DNA of 64,000 bases from assembly GCA_023129715.1 (NCBI GenBank), contig JAGMBO010000031.1, positions 62,001-126,000 of the forward strand. Direction: 5' to 3'. Below, in pieces: positions 52,564 through 61,097 of this stretch. Under the pieces are notes generated by a model. That model did not search any database and was not told the DNA's origin. It saw nothing but the letters and a program-made list of their open reading frames with translations. The DNA is from Candidatus Eiseniibacteriota bacterium. GTDB taxonomy: Bacteria; Eisenbacteria; RBG-16-71-46; CAIMUX01; WJJG01. The position numbers and the translations under genes were made by a program. Each line of letters opens with the position of its first letter. Position 1 is the stretch's first letter.

Positions 52564-54402
52564 GTGAAGGCAGCGGAAGTCGACAGCGGGGGGCGCGAGC
52601 GCTCCCACGGGCAGATCCGCCGGCGGGCGATCTGGCTGCGGCGCTATTGGCGTGGGCACGGCCGGGTCCTTGTCTTCCTTCTTTTCTTCACACTGGTTTC
52701 AACCATCGTGGCCGTCGCCTACCCGCTGGTGTTTCGCTGGGTCATCGACCAGCTCTCCGGAATCTTGAGCAAGCAGGGTGCCGCGGGACAGATCGGCCAG
52801 GTCCTGCTCGTGCTCGGGGCGATTCTGATCGGCCGCTTCATTGCCGGCTTCTACCCGGCCACCCGGGCGCTGATGAATCTGCGGCTCGAGGTCGGCATCC
52901 GCGAAGATGTCTTCGGCGAGTTGATGAAGAAGGACTACCGCTTCAACACCCGCTACCGCACCGGCGACGTCGTGACCCGCCTGACCGACGACATCGGTGA
53001 ATTTCCCAAGATCGCCTGGTTCGGCTGCTCGGGCGTATTTCGAGCGCTGGAGTCGACCTCGAAGATGATCTTCTGTCTCGCGGCGATGGCGGTGATCAAC
53101 TGGAAGCTGACGCTGATCTCGGTCATTCCGTTGCCCATCATGATGTGGGTCTTCTATAGTCTGCGGCATCGCATGCGCTACTACATGCGCGCCTCACAGC
53201 AGTGCATCTCGGAGACGAACGACATGCTCGAGGCGGCCTTCTCCGGGGTCCGGATCGTCAAAGCCTTCCGCGCCGAAGATGGACAGAAGGGCCGGCTGGC
53301 CGCGATCATGCGCGAGCGAGTCGGGATCTTCGTCAATCTGATCAAGCTGCAGACGCTGATCCACTCACTCGATACGGTCGCCAGTCGGGTCGGACAGATG
53401 ATCGTCCTTGCCGTTGGCGGATTCATGGTCATGCGCGGGGAGACCTCGATCGGAACGCTGTATGCCTTCTACGTCTATCTCGACATGCTGACCCATCCGA
53501 TGATGGACATTCCCTTCCTATTCATGACCGGGCAACAGGCATTCGTCTCGATCGACCGGGTCGAGGAGATCCGCAGCTTCCCGGTCTCCGAAGAGCGGCC
53601 CGGGGAAGCGCGGCTCGATGGAATCGAGACCATCGCGTTCGAGAATGTCGGCTTCAGGTACGACGAGGGCCGGCGTATCCTCGAGAACCTTAGTTTCCAG
53701 GTGCCGTTGGGGGGCAAGATCGCGCTGGTCGGACCGGTGGCGAGTGGGAAATCGACGCTGCTGAAGCTGATCGCCGGGATTCTCACCCCGACCGAGGGCC
53801 GCATCGTGATCAACGGTCGGGATCTGAAGGCCTGGAATTGGGATCACTACCGCAAGAGAATCGGCTATGTGCCCCAGGAGGCGATGCTCTTTTCCGATAC
53901 GATCGAGCGCAACGTGATCTTCGGTCGCTCGGCGCCGGGGGATTGGCGCTCCTCGAAGGAGGAATGGGCGCGCCGCTGTCTCAGCGTCGCACAGATGGAC
54001 GATGACTTGGCCCAGCTTCCCGAGGGCATCGCGACGATGGTGGGCCAGAAGGGCGGCCTGGTCTCGGGGGGGCAGAGGCAGCGGGTTGCGATTGCCCGCG
54101 CCCTCGCCGGGGCGCCCCAGATCCTGCTGCTCGACGACTGCACCGCGGCTCTCGATGCGCGGAATGAGGACCGCTTCTGGAAGCAGCTCGATGAGACTTT
54201 CACGGGCCGGACCAGCTTCATCGTTTCCCACCGGATGGCGACCATCCGCCGCGCCGATCAGATCATCGTGCTCGAGACGGGACGGCTCGTCGACCAAGGC
54301 ACCCACGACGAGCTCGCGATCCGGTGCGAGACCTATCGCGAGTTCCTACAGGTCGAACGAGCCAAGGCACATCTCGAGGAATCGGCTGCTCCTGCGGGGT
54401 AG
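52564..54402 (+). CDS. ABC exporter half-transporter 2 (degenerate Walker B)
   Basis: 612 residues, TM domain plus NBD. It begins with a basic region (RRRAIWLRRYWRGHGR) and TM1 VLVFLLFFTLVSTIVAVAYP. The NBD has GPVASGKST, YVPQEAMLFSDTIERNVIFG, VSGGQRQRVAIARA (canonical signature) and ILLLDDCTAALDA, with Asp where the catalytic Glu should be, and VSHRM. Together with the previous gene it matches heterodimeric exporters such as TM287/288 or BmrCD, which have one active and one degenerate ATP site. GTG 52564, preceded by GGAGAG, is preferred to the earlier GTG at 52510. Confidence 0.88.
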   Translation: MKAAEVDSGGRERSHGQIRRRAIWLRRYWRGHGRVLVFLLFFTLVSTIVAVAYPLVFRWVIDQLSGILSKQGAAGQIGQVLLVLGAILIGRFIAGFYPATRALMNLRLEVGIREDVFGELMKKDYRFNTRYRTGDVVTRLTDDIGEFPKIAWFGCSGVFRALESTSKMIFCLAAMAVINWKLTLISVIPLPIMMWVFYSLRHRMRYYMRASQQCISETNDMLEAAFSGVRIVKAFRAEDGQKGRLAAIMRERVGIFVNLIKLQTLIHSLDTVASRVGQMIVLAVGGFMVMRGETSIGTLYAFYVYLDMLTHPMMDIPFLFMTGQQAFVSIDRVEEIRSFPVSEERPGEARLDGIETIAFENVGFRYDEGRRILENLSFQVPLGGKIALVGPVASGKSTLLKLIAGILTPTEGRIVINGRDLKAWNWDHYRKRIGYVPQEAMLFSDTIERNVIFGRSAPGDWRSSKEEWARRCLSVAQMDDDLAQLPEGIATMVGQKGGLVSGGQRQRVAIARALAGAPQILLLDDCTAALDARNEDRFWKQLDETFTGRTSFIVSHRMATIRRADQIIVLETGRLVDQGTHDELAIRCETYREFLQVERAKAHLEESAAPAG

Positions 54403-54500
54403 TTGTCTCTGTTTTCGGTGTTTGCGAACTCGCCCGACTCTGCTAGCCTGCCGACACCACTGCCGGACTCTCTCTGTTCTCCAGGGGAAGGAGGCCTGCC

Positions 54501-55652
54501 CTGAACCGCTGGCTCCGCAGATCCCTGATCCTCGCGGCAATCGTGCTGGTCATTGTCTTTCTGCGTCTGGTCGTCTTCCGCCCGGCGCCGGTGTCGGTGA
54601 CGATCATCGTAGTGGAGAAGGGTCGTGTCGAAGAGACGGTCGTCAACTTTCGCGCCGGTACGGTCAAGTCGCGGCTGCGTTCCCAAATGAGTCCGGGGAT
54701 CTCCGGGCTGGTGGCCGAGATTCCGGTCGAGAAGGGCACTCCGGTCGAGAAGGGCCGAGTTCTGCTGCGGGTCGATGACAGCGAGTACCGGCACCATGTC
54801 GCGCTTGCCGAGCGGTCCGTGGATGCGGCGCGCGCGGCGGCCGAGGAGGCCTGTCTCTCGGCGGCGCAGCTCGAACGCGATTGCCGACGCACCGAGTCAT
54901 TGGCCACCGAAGGACTTGCTTCCGACCAGGCTCTCGAGGAGGCCGGCACCGCGGCCGCGGCGGCCGCGGCGGCCTGCAACGCGGCCCGGGAACGGGTCCG
55001 GGAGGCGGAAGCGGCGCTGGCGGTCGCCCAGGTGACGCTCGACAAGACCGTCATGCGCGCCCCCTTCGCCGGCGTCGTCCTCGATGTGACCACCGAGGTG
55101 GGCGAGTGGATCAGCCCCTCGCCGCCCGGAGTCATGATCCCACCAGTGATCGACCTGATCGATCCAGGGTCGCTCTATGTGAGCGCGCCGATCGACGAGG
55201 CCGATGTCGCGCGGCTGCGCGTGCCCCTGCCGGTGAGGATCACCATGGACGCCTTCCGGGGCCGCTCGTTCCAGGGGACGCTTTCCTATCTGTCCTTCTT
55301 TGTCGAGACGACGCAGGAGCAGAACCGGACCCTGACCGTGGAAGCCGAATTCACCGAGCAGGAACTTCCCGCGAATGTTCTGCCCGGCCTATCGGCCGAC
55401 CTCGAGATCATCCTCGACGTACGTGAGGATGTCCTGCGGATCCCGACCTATGCCTTGCTCGAGGGGGATCGGGTGCTCGTCGTCCGCGAAGGGGAACTCG
55501 CCAGCGTTCCCGTGACAGTTGGATTGCATAATTGGGCTTCCGCCGAGATCACCGATGGTCTGACGGCCGGTGATCGTGTCGTCGTCTCTCTCGACCGTCC
55601 CGAGGTCAAGGCGGGAGCGAAGGTACGGGTCGCTGGGGAGGTCGAGCAATGA
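54501..55652 (+). CDS. MacA-like periplasmic adaptor (membrane fusion protein), CTG start
   Basis: 383 residues. It begins with a short basic N-terminus and one anchor helix, then has the HlyD/MacA order: lipoyl half (ISGLVAEIPVEKGTPVEKGR), a helical hairpin (about 95-170, AEEACLSAAQLERDCRRTES), second lipoyl half (VMRAPFAGVVLDVTTEVGEW) and beta-barrel (SLYVSAPIDEADVARLRVPL). The start is inferred as CTG 54501, with AAGGAGG six bases before it; the next possible start, GTG 54543, has neither a ribosome site nor basic residues before the helix. It precedes the ATPase and two permeases, so it is the adaptor of a MacAB-like efflux or export pump. Confidence 0.88.
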   Translation: MNRWLRRSLILAAIVLVIVFLRLVVFRPAPVSVTIIVVEKGRVEETVVNFRAGTVKSRLRSQMSPGISGLVAEIPVEKGTPVEKGRVLLRVDDSEYRHHVALAERSVDAARAAAEEACLSAAQLERDCRRTESLATEGLASDQALEEAGTAAAAAAAACNAARERVREAEAALAVAQVTLDKTVMRAPFAGVVLDVTTEVGEWISPSPPGVMIPPVIDLIDPGSLYVSAPIDEADVARLRVPLPVRITMDAFRGRSFQGTLSYLSFFVETTQEQNRTLTVEAEFTEQELPANVLPGLSADLEIILDVREDVLRIPTYALLEGDRVLVVREGELASVPVTVGLHNWASAEITDGLTAGDRVVVSLDRPEVKAGAKVRVAGEVEQ

Positions 55653-55680
55653 GTGGCCATTTCCTCCATCGAGAGACGGT

Positions 55681-56370
55681 GTGATCGAACTCGAGAAAGT
55701 CAGTCGGACCTTCGTGGTGGGGGGACGTCCGGTCCACGCCCTGCGGGAGATCAGTATCGAGATCCCCGACGGTGAGTATGTCTCGATCATGGGGCCTTCC
55801 GGATCGGGGAAGTCAACGCTACTCAACATCCTCGGTTGCCTCGACCGGCCGAGCTCCGGCTCTTACAGGCTCGATGGTGTCGAGACGGCGCAGCTCTCGG
55901 AGGGCGAGCTCTCGCGCATCCGGCGCCATCGGATCGGCTTCGTCTTCCAGGTCTTCCATCTCGTTGCGCGCCTGACGGCGGCGGAGAATGTCGAGTTGCC
56001 GATGACCTTCGCCGCGATCGCTCCCGAGGAACGCCGCGGAAGGGTCTCCCGCGCGCTCGAGGCCGTCGGCTTGCTCGCCCGCGCCCATCATCGCCCCGAT
56101 CAACTCTCGGGCGGCGAGCGCCAGCGTGTCGCGATCGCCCGCGCGGTGGTCATGGAGCCTTCGATTCTGTTGGCCGATGAGCCGACCGGGAATCTCGACA
56201 GCCAAGCGGGGGCCGAGATCGTCGAGCTGATCGAGGAGATGAACGGCCGGGGGTTCACCGTGCTCGTCGTGACCCACGACCCCAGCATCGGCAATCGCGC
56301 CCGGCGGCACGTCCGTCTGGCGGATGGCGCGATCGTCTCCGGACACGCGCCGGCGATATCGATGGAGTGA
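55681..56370 (+). CDS. MacB-type ABC transporter ATP-binding protein
   Basis: 229 residues. A soluble NBD of the LolD/FtsE/MacB class: [36 protein letters not shown] (Q-loop), LSGGERQRVAIARAVV and LLADEPTGNLDSQ, ending with VTHDPSIGNRARRHVRLADG. Start GTG 55681 with GAGAG five bases before it, 28 bases after the adaptor gene. In MacB of E. coli this domain is fused to the permease; here it is separate, serving the two permeases downstream. Confidence 0.93.
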   Translation: MIELEKVSRTFVVGGRPVHALREISIEIPDGEYVSIMGPSGSGKSTLLNILGCLDRPSSGSYRLDGVETAQLSEGELSRIRRHRIGFVFQVFHLVARLTAAENVELPMTFAAIAPEERRGRVSRALEAVGLLARAHHRPDQLSGGERQRVAIARAVVMEPSILLADEPTGNLDSQAGAEIVELIEEMNGRGFTVLVVTHDPSIGNRARRHVRLADGAIVSGHAPAISME

Positions 56371-56374
56371 TGCG

Positions 56375-57580
56375 GTGCGCACGCTCGACCTATTGCGCTT
56401 CTCCGCCGGTGGCCTGCGCGGCCACCGGCTACGCACGATTCTCTCATTGATCGGCGTTGCGATCGGCGTCGGCTCGGTGATCATGCTGACCAGCTTGGGG
56501 GAGGGGGCGCGGCTCTATGTGACCGGGGAGTTCACCTCCTTGGGGTCGAACTTGCTGATCGTCATGCCCGGCAAGACCGAGACCCACGGCGGCGCGCCTT
56601 TCGTCAGCAGCGCTCCCCATGATCTGACCCTCGACGATGTCGACGCAATCCGGCGCCGGGTGCCCGCGATCGGGCAGGTGGCCCCAGTCTCGCTCGGTAG
56701 CGGACCGGTCGCCTACGGCGAACGCAGCCGCGAGTGCGTGGTAATCGGCACCGAGCACGAGATGCTCGGCATCCGCCATCTGGCGATGGGGATCGGCCGC
56801 TATCTTCCGCCCGGAGAGCGCGATGCGCCGGTCGCTGTTCTGGGGGCGAAACTACAGCGCGAGCTCTTCGGCCACCAGAACCCCCTCGGCCGGATGATCC
56901 GCATCGGCGACTGGCGCTTCCGCGTGATCGGGGTGCTCGCCGCACGCGGAACCTCGATCGGCCTGAATCTCGATGAGGTCGTCATGATTCCCGTCGAGAC
57001 GGCGATGCGTCTCTTCAACCAGACGAGCCTCTTCCGGATCCAGGTGGAGGTGCGAGCCCACCAGGAATCGGATGCCGCATGCGAGGCGATCATGCGGGTG
57101 CTGATGGAGCGGCATGATGGAGACGAGGATGTCACCGTTCTCACCCAAGATGCCGTGCTCGCGACCTTCACACAGATCCTCAACGCCCTGACGGCAGCTC
57201 TAGTCGGGATCGCCGCGATCTCGCTGACGGTGGCCGGGATCGGGATCATGAATGTGATGCTGGTGTCGATCTCGGAACGCACGCGCGAGATCGGGCTGCT
57301 CAAGGCTGTCGGTGTTACCAGGAGGCAGATCACCGGCGTCTTTCTGATCGAGGCCGTGATGATCTCGACGACCGGAGGGGTCCTGGGGCTATTCGTCGGA
57401 ATCGTCAGCGGACGGATCTTCCAGCGCATCGTCCCCGACTTTCCGATTCATGCGCCGCTCTGGGCGGTGGGTGCCGCGCTGGGAGTATCGATGACGGTCG
57501 GCATTCTCTTCGGCAGCCTGCCGGCGCGCCAGGCCGCGCGCCTCGACCCGGTCGAGGCGCTGATGCGCAAGCGAGCGTAG
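56375..57580 (+). CDS. MacB/FtsX-type ABC permease 1
   Basis: 401 residues. TM1 (LRTILSLIGVAIGVGSVIML) is followed by the large periplasmic core domain (about 45-270: SRECVVIGTEHEMLGIRHLA, LGRMIRIGDWRFRVIGVLAA) and three C-terminal helices with the FtsX signature ISERTREIGLLKAVGVTRRQ. This four-TM mechanotransmission fold couples ATPase to adaptor. Start GTG 56375, seven bases after GGAG, four bases after the ATPase stop. It is a paralogue of the next gene, so a hetero-oligomeric transporter is likely. Confidence 0.9.
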   Translation: MRTLDLLRFSAGGLRGHRLRTILSLIGVAIGVGSVIMLTSLGEGARLYVTGEFTSLGSNLLIVMPGKTETHGGAPFVSSAPHDLTLDDVDAIRRRVPAIGQVAPVSLGSGPVAYGERSRECVVIGTEHEMLGIRHLAMGIGRYLPPGERDAPVAVLGAKLQRELFGHQNPLGRMIRIGDWRFRVIGVLAARGTSIGLNLDEVVMIPVETAMRLFNQTSLFRIQVEVRAHQESDAACEAIMRVLMERHDGDEDVTVLTQDAVLATFTQILNALTAALVGIAAISLTVAGIGIMNVMLVSISERTREIGLLKAVGVTRRQITGVFLIEAVMISTTGGVLGLFVGIVSGRIFQRIVPDFPIHAPLWAVGAALGVSMTVGILFGSLPARQAARLDPVEALMRKRA

Positions 57581-57591
57581 GGGCCGCAGCC

Positions 57592-58794
57592 ATGCTCTTC
57601 GATGATGTGATCCGACAAGCCGCGCGGTCGATCAGCGGACACCGCCAGCGTTCGATCCTGACGATGCTCGGGATCGTGATCGGGATCGCCTCGGTGATCC
57701 TGCTGACCTCGCTCGGGGAGGGGCTGCGGATCTACATCCTGGCGCAGTTCACCCAGTTCGGGACGAATGTCGTGGCGGTCAACCCGGGCAAGGCCGAGAC
57801 GACGGGAATTCCAGGCGCCCTGGGGGGGACCCTGCATCCCTTGCGGCTCGGTGACAGCGAGGCGCTGCGCCGCATTCGCGGCGTGGAAGAAGTTGTGCCC
57901 ATCTCGATGGGGACGGCTGGGGTGGAGTACCGCGGCAAGGAGCGGAACATCTTCATCTACGGGGTGACCTCGGCCGGGCCGGAAGTCTGGAAGATGAACG
58001 TGCGTGCCGGCCGCTTCCTTCCGGCGGGCGATGCCCGCTATGGATCTCCGCTGGCCGTGCTCGGTCCCACCGTCAAACGCGAGCTCTTCGGCGAGAAGAA
58101 CGCGCTGGGGGAGCACGTGCGGATCGGAGGTCAGCGTTTCCTGGTCATCGGGATCATGGAATCGAAGGGCCAGTTCCTCGGCTTCGACATCGATGACGCC
58201 GTCTACATTCCCGTTGCCCTGGCGATGCCGCTTTTCAACCAGGACGAACTCCAAGAAATCGATGTACTCGTCGCCAACTCATCGGTGGTCGATAGGGTTG
58301 TTGCGCAAGTGAAAGCCATCCTCACGGAGCGTCACGGCGGTGAGGAGGACTTCACGGTCACCACCCAGACCGGCATGCTCGAGACCCTCGATCGCATCAT
58401 CCGGATCATCAGTTTGGCCGTTGCCGGCATCGGGGGGATCTCGCTGTTGGTTGGGGCAATCGGCATCCTGACGATGATGTGGATCTCGGTCAACGAGCGC
58501 ACCGAGGAGATCGGTCTCGCCAAGGCGATCGGCGCCACCCGGGGGCAGATCCTTGCGCTGTTCTTGAGTGAGGCGATCATCCTCTCCGGCAGCGGGGGGG
58601 CGCTGGGACTCCTGGCGGGCATGGGGCTGGCCAATCTGCTGCACCTGGCGATTCCCGCGCTCCACGTTCATACCCCGCTTGCCTACGTCATCTTGGCGCT
58701 GGTGGTGAGCCTGCTCGTTGGCATCGCCGGCGGGATCCTGCCCGCGCGGCGGGCGGCGGCCCTCGATCCGATTGAGGCGCTGGCGGCAGAGTAG
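57592..58794 (+). CDS. MacB/FtsX-type ABC permease 2
   Basis: 400 residues with the same architecture as permease 1: TM1 (LTMLGIVIGIASVILLTSLG), periplasmic core (GVEEVVPISMGTAGVEYRGK, LGEHVRIGGQRFLVIGIMES) and C-terminal TMs with VNERTEEIGLAKAIGATRGQ. It is clearly homologous but not identical to the upstream gene. Start ATG 57592, 12 bases after permease 1; the Shine-Dalgarno is modest (AGGGG). Last gene of the transporter operon, convergent with the FmdB gene. Confidence 0.9.
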   Translation: MLFDDVIRQAARSISGHRQRSILTMLGIVIGIASVILLTSLGEGLRIYILAQFTQFGTNVVAVNPGKAETTGIPGALGGTLHPLRLGDSEALRRIRGVEEVVPISMGTAGVEYRGKERNIFIYGVTSAGPEVWKMNVRAGRFLPAGDARYGSPLAVLGPTVKRELFGEKNALGEHVRIGGQRFLVIGIMESKGQFLGFDIDDAVYIPVALAMPLFNQDELQEIDVLVANSSVVDRVVAQVKAILTERHGGEEDFTVTTQTGMLETLDRIIRIISLAVAGIGGISLLVGAIGILTMMWISVNERTEEIGLAKAIGATRGQILALFLSEAIILSGSGGALGLLAGMGLANLLHLAIPALHVHTPLAYVILALVVSLLVGIAGGILPARRAAALDPIEALAAE

Positions 58795-58909
58795 GGGCGG
58801 GGTCTCCGGATCCAAGCCGGATGCGCGATGCGGGCCCTGTCTTGCAACGGGGCCCACGCAGGAACTCGAGCAGCGGGAGGGAGCGCACGGCTCCCGGAGG
58901 CTAGATCCG

Positions 58910-59122
58910 TCACCCGCCAGGCGAGCAAGACGAATCCGAAGAAGAGAAGCCTGAGGAGCCGAACGAGCCACCGGTGGCGAAGGCCGAGATCTGCCGCTCG
59001 GGCCTGCGCGCCCCGCACTCGGGACAGGTGAGCTTCTGCTCCTCCTCGTCGCGGCGGGTGATCGAGAGCAGCGCCTCGAAGCGGGCGCCGCACTTGCTGC
59101 ATCTGTATTCGTAGAGCGGCAT
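58910..59122 (-). CDS. FmdB-family zinc-ribbon protein
   Basis: 70 residues. [18 protein letters not shown] with a second CPECG pair makes a four-Cys zinc ribbon of the FmdB (putative regulatory protein) type; the MP-x-YEY start is typical. A Ser/Gly-rich tail ([10 protein letters not shown]) follows. FmdB-like proteins are suspected regulators; the function is unproven. GAGGAG lies nine bases before the ATG at 59122. It is convergent with the transporter operon. Confidence 0.9.
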   Translation of the reverse strand: MPLYEYRCSKCGARFEALLSITRRDEEEQKLTCPECGARRPERQISAFATGGSFGSSGFSSSDSSCSPGG

Positions 59123-59615
59123 GATCGATGACTCCTCAGTGCATCGTCTCGCGGTTCCCGTGCACCGCCGAATGGCTCGTCCAGCCTGTGGCAGCCTGTG
59201 CCGGTCCCTCCGCGGCATTCGGGCAACCTTGATTCTAGCCTAGGAACCGACCCTAAGTCCAAACCTCGGCAAGAAACACGTCTACCAGCGTGCCGGTTCC
59301 CGCCAGATGGTGAAGCTGGGCGCATCCTTCTTGGATGCCTCCCCCCCCCCCCCGAGGGGAGCGAGGCCCGAGATCCGAGGCCTGAGGCCTGAGGTCCAAG
59401 GCCCAAGGCCCGAAGCCCAATGCCCAGGCCTCCCGGTTCGGCGATCCCGCAGTCCCGGCACCTGGACCCGGTTCGGCTGGTTTGCGCAGGAGACCACACG
59501 GGCCTCCACAGAGGCCTCCACAGAGCCTTCCCGCCCCCTAAGCCCCTGTGCTATAGTCTGTCTTCTTCGATCGGATTCCACCTGCAGAGAGGGACGCAAT
59601 CGGGAGGATTGGCGG
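59123..59615. other. Divergent spacer with homopolymer and degenerate repeats
   Basis: About 490 bases between FmdB and the dehydrogenase gene, no gene supported. Near the right end TATAGT at 59551-59556 may be a -10 box, with a weak TTCCCG 18 bases upstream. The open frame that runs across it in phase with the dehydrogenase is Pro/Arg-rich and repeat-derived. Confidence 0.45.
59341..59436. repeat. C13 homopolymer followed by degenerate 7-9 bp repeats
   Basis: A run of 13 C at 59341-59353, then about ten imperfect units of the type AGGCC[CT]GAG between 59361 and 59436. Homopolymers of this length are prone to slippage. It is upstream of the dehydrogenase gene. Confidence 0.7.
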
Positions 59616-60950
59616 ATGGATCTCGCGCAACGTTACACCAATGTTGGGGTTATCGGTGCAGCCGGGAAGATGGGCAGTGGCATCGCCCTGCTTCTGACCC
59701 ACGAGATGGCCCTGCGCAAGACGAGCCCCGGTGCCAGGGAGGAGCGCTTCAAGCTGACTCTGATGGATGTCAACGACGAAGCGCTCGATGGGCTGAAAGG
59801 GTACTTGCGGTCCCAGATGCGCCGCCTCGCGGAGAAGAGCACCGTCCGCTTGCGTGCCCACTACGCCGACCGCCCCGACCTGGTCGAGAACGGCGAGATC
59901 ATCCAGGCTTATGTCGACGACGCCCTCGATCTGGCCCGCTTCACAACCGACCTCGACCAGCTGGCCGGATGCAGGTTGGTCTTCGAGGCGATTGCCGAGA
60001 ACATCGACCTGAAGGTCAAGATCTACAAGCAGGTCAAGAAACTGGCGCCCGAGGCCTTCATCTTCACCAACACCTCTTCAATCCCGATCCGCTTGCTTGA
60101 CGAGCAGGCGGGGCTGGGCGGTGGGCTCGTCGGCTTCCACTTCTACAATCCCCCCGCCGTGCAACGGCTGCTCGAGTTGATCACATCGCCGACGACCCGG
60201 GACGACTTGGTTGCCGATGCACAGCAGATCGCCAAGGATCTGAAGAAGAAGGTCATTCCGGCGAGCGACATCGCCGGCTTCATCGGCAACGGGCATTTCA
60301 TTCGCGATGGATTGTACGGCATCGCCGAGATGGAGAAGCTGCGCGGCGACTATGGATTCGCCGGGGGGACGTACATGGTCAACCGCGTCTGCCAGGACTG
60401 GCTGATCCGGCCGATGGGCATCTTCCAGCTCATCGACTACGTCGGGGTCGATGTCTTCCAGTGCATCCTGGGCGTGATGAACCAGTTCATCGAGGGTGAG
60501 GAACTGCACAGCGACCTGATCGACGAACTGATGAAGCGCGGCGTGCGGGGTGGCCAGAATCCGGACGGCAGTCAGAAGGATGGCTTCTTCCGTTACGAGA
60601 AGGGGCAGATCAGCGCGGTCTACGATCTCGACAAGGGTGACTATCAACCGATCGCGGCCGCCTGGTCCGACCGCTTCGACAAGGCGCTCGGGGGCCTGCC
60701 CGATGGGCACTTCCCCTGGAGAGCGCTCTCGCGGGACACGAGCAAGACGGCCAAACTGGAAGGCTACTTCGGTAATCTGGCCAAGGCCGAGGGGCTTGGT
60801 GCCCGACTGGGGCGCGACTACCTGAAGCGGTCGAAGGAAATCGGCGAGCAACTCGTCAGCAGCGGCGTGGCAGCCAAGGCCGAGGATGTCAACGGCGTGC
60901 TGCTCAATGGGTTCTTCCACCTCTATGGACCAATCAACGACTATGCGTGA
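59616..60950 (+). CDS. 3-Hydroxyacyl-CoA dehydrogenase family protein
   Basis: 444 residues. The NAD-binding motif GVIGAAGKMGSGIALLL (GxxGxMG) is at the N-terminus; VFEAIAENIDLKVKIYKQV, FTNTSSIPI and GFHFYNPPAVQRLLELI are typical of the family, as is the FIGNGHFIRD region. The C-terminal half (after residue 300) contains helical dimerisation segments and an extension. Oxidises 3-hydroxyacyl-CoA to 3-ketoacyl-CoA. GGAGG lies eight bases before ATG 59616. With the thiolase after it (147-base gap), it forms the last two steps of a beta-oxidation-type cycle. No hydratase gene is close. Confidence 0.9.
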   Translation: MDLAQRYTNVGVIGAAGKMGSGIALLLTHEMALRKTSPGAREERFKLTLMDVNDEALDGLKGYLRSQMRRLAEKSTVRLRAHYADRPDLVENGEIIQAYVDDALDLARFTTDLDQLAGCRLVFEAIAENIDLKVKIYKQVKKLAPEAFIFTNTSSIPIRLLDEQAGLGGGLVGFHFYNPPAVQRLLELITSPTTRDDLVADAQQIAKDLKKKVIPASDIAGFIGNGHFIRDGLYGIAEMEKLRGDYGFAGGTYMVNRVCQDWLIRPMGIFQLIDYVGVDVFQCILGVMNQFIEGEELHSDLIDELMKRGVRGGQNPDGSQKDGFFRYEKGQISAVYDLDKGDYQPIAAAWSDRFDKALGGLPDGHFPWRALSRDTSKTAKLEGYFGNLAKAEGLGARLGRDYLKRSKEIGEQLVSSGVAAKAEDVNGVLLNGFFHLYGPINDYA

Positions 60951-61097
60951 GGAACATTGCCGGAGGCGGCGGCCGAGCGGTCTCTGGATGGCAAGTTGGT
61001 GTATTTGCGGATCATGCGCGCCGCCCAAGGGGCGGTGTGAGGAATTGGCGCTGCGGGGCTCATCGATGATCGCATCCGCTTCGACGGAGGTAGAGGC

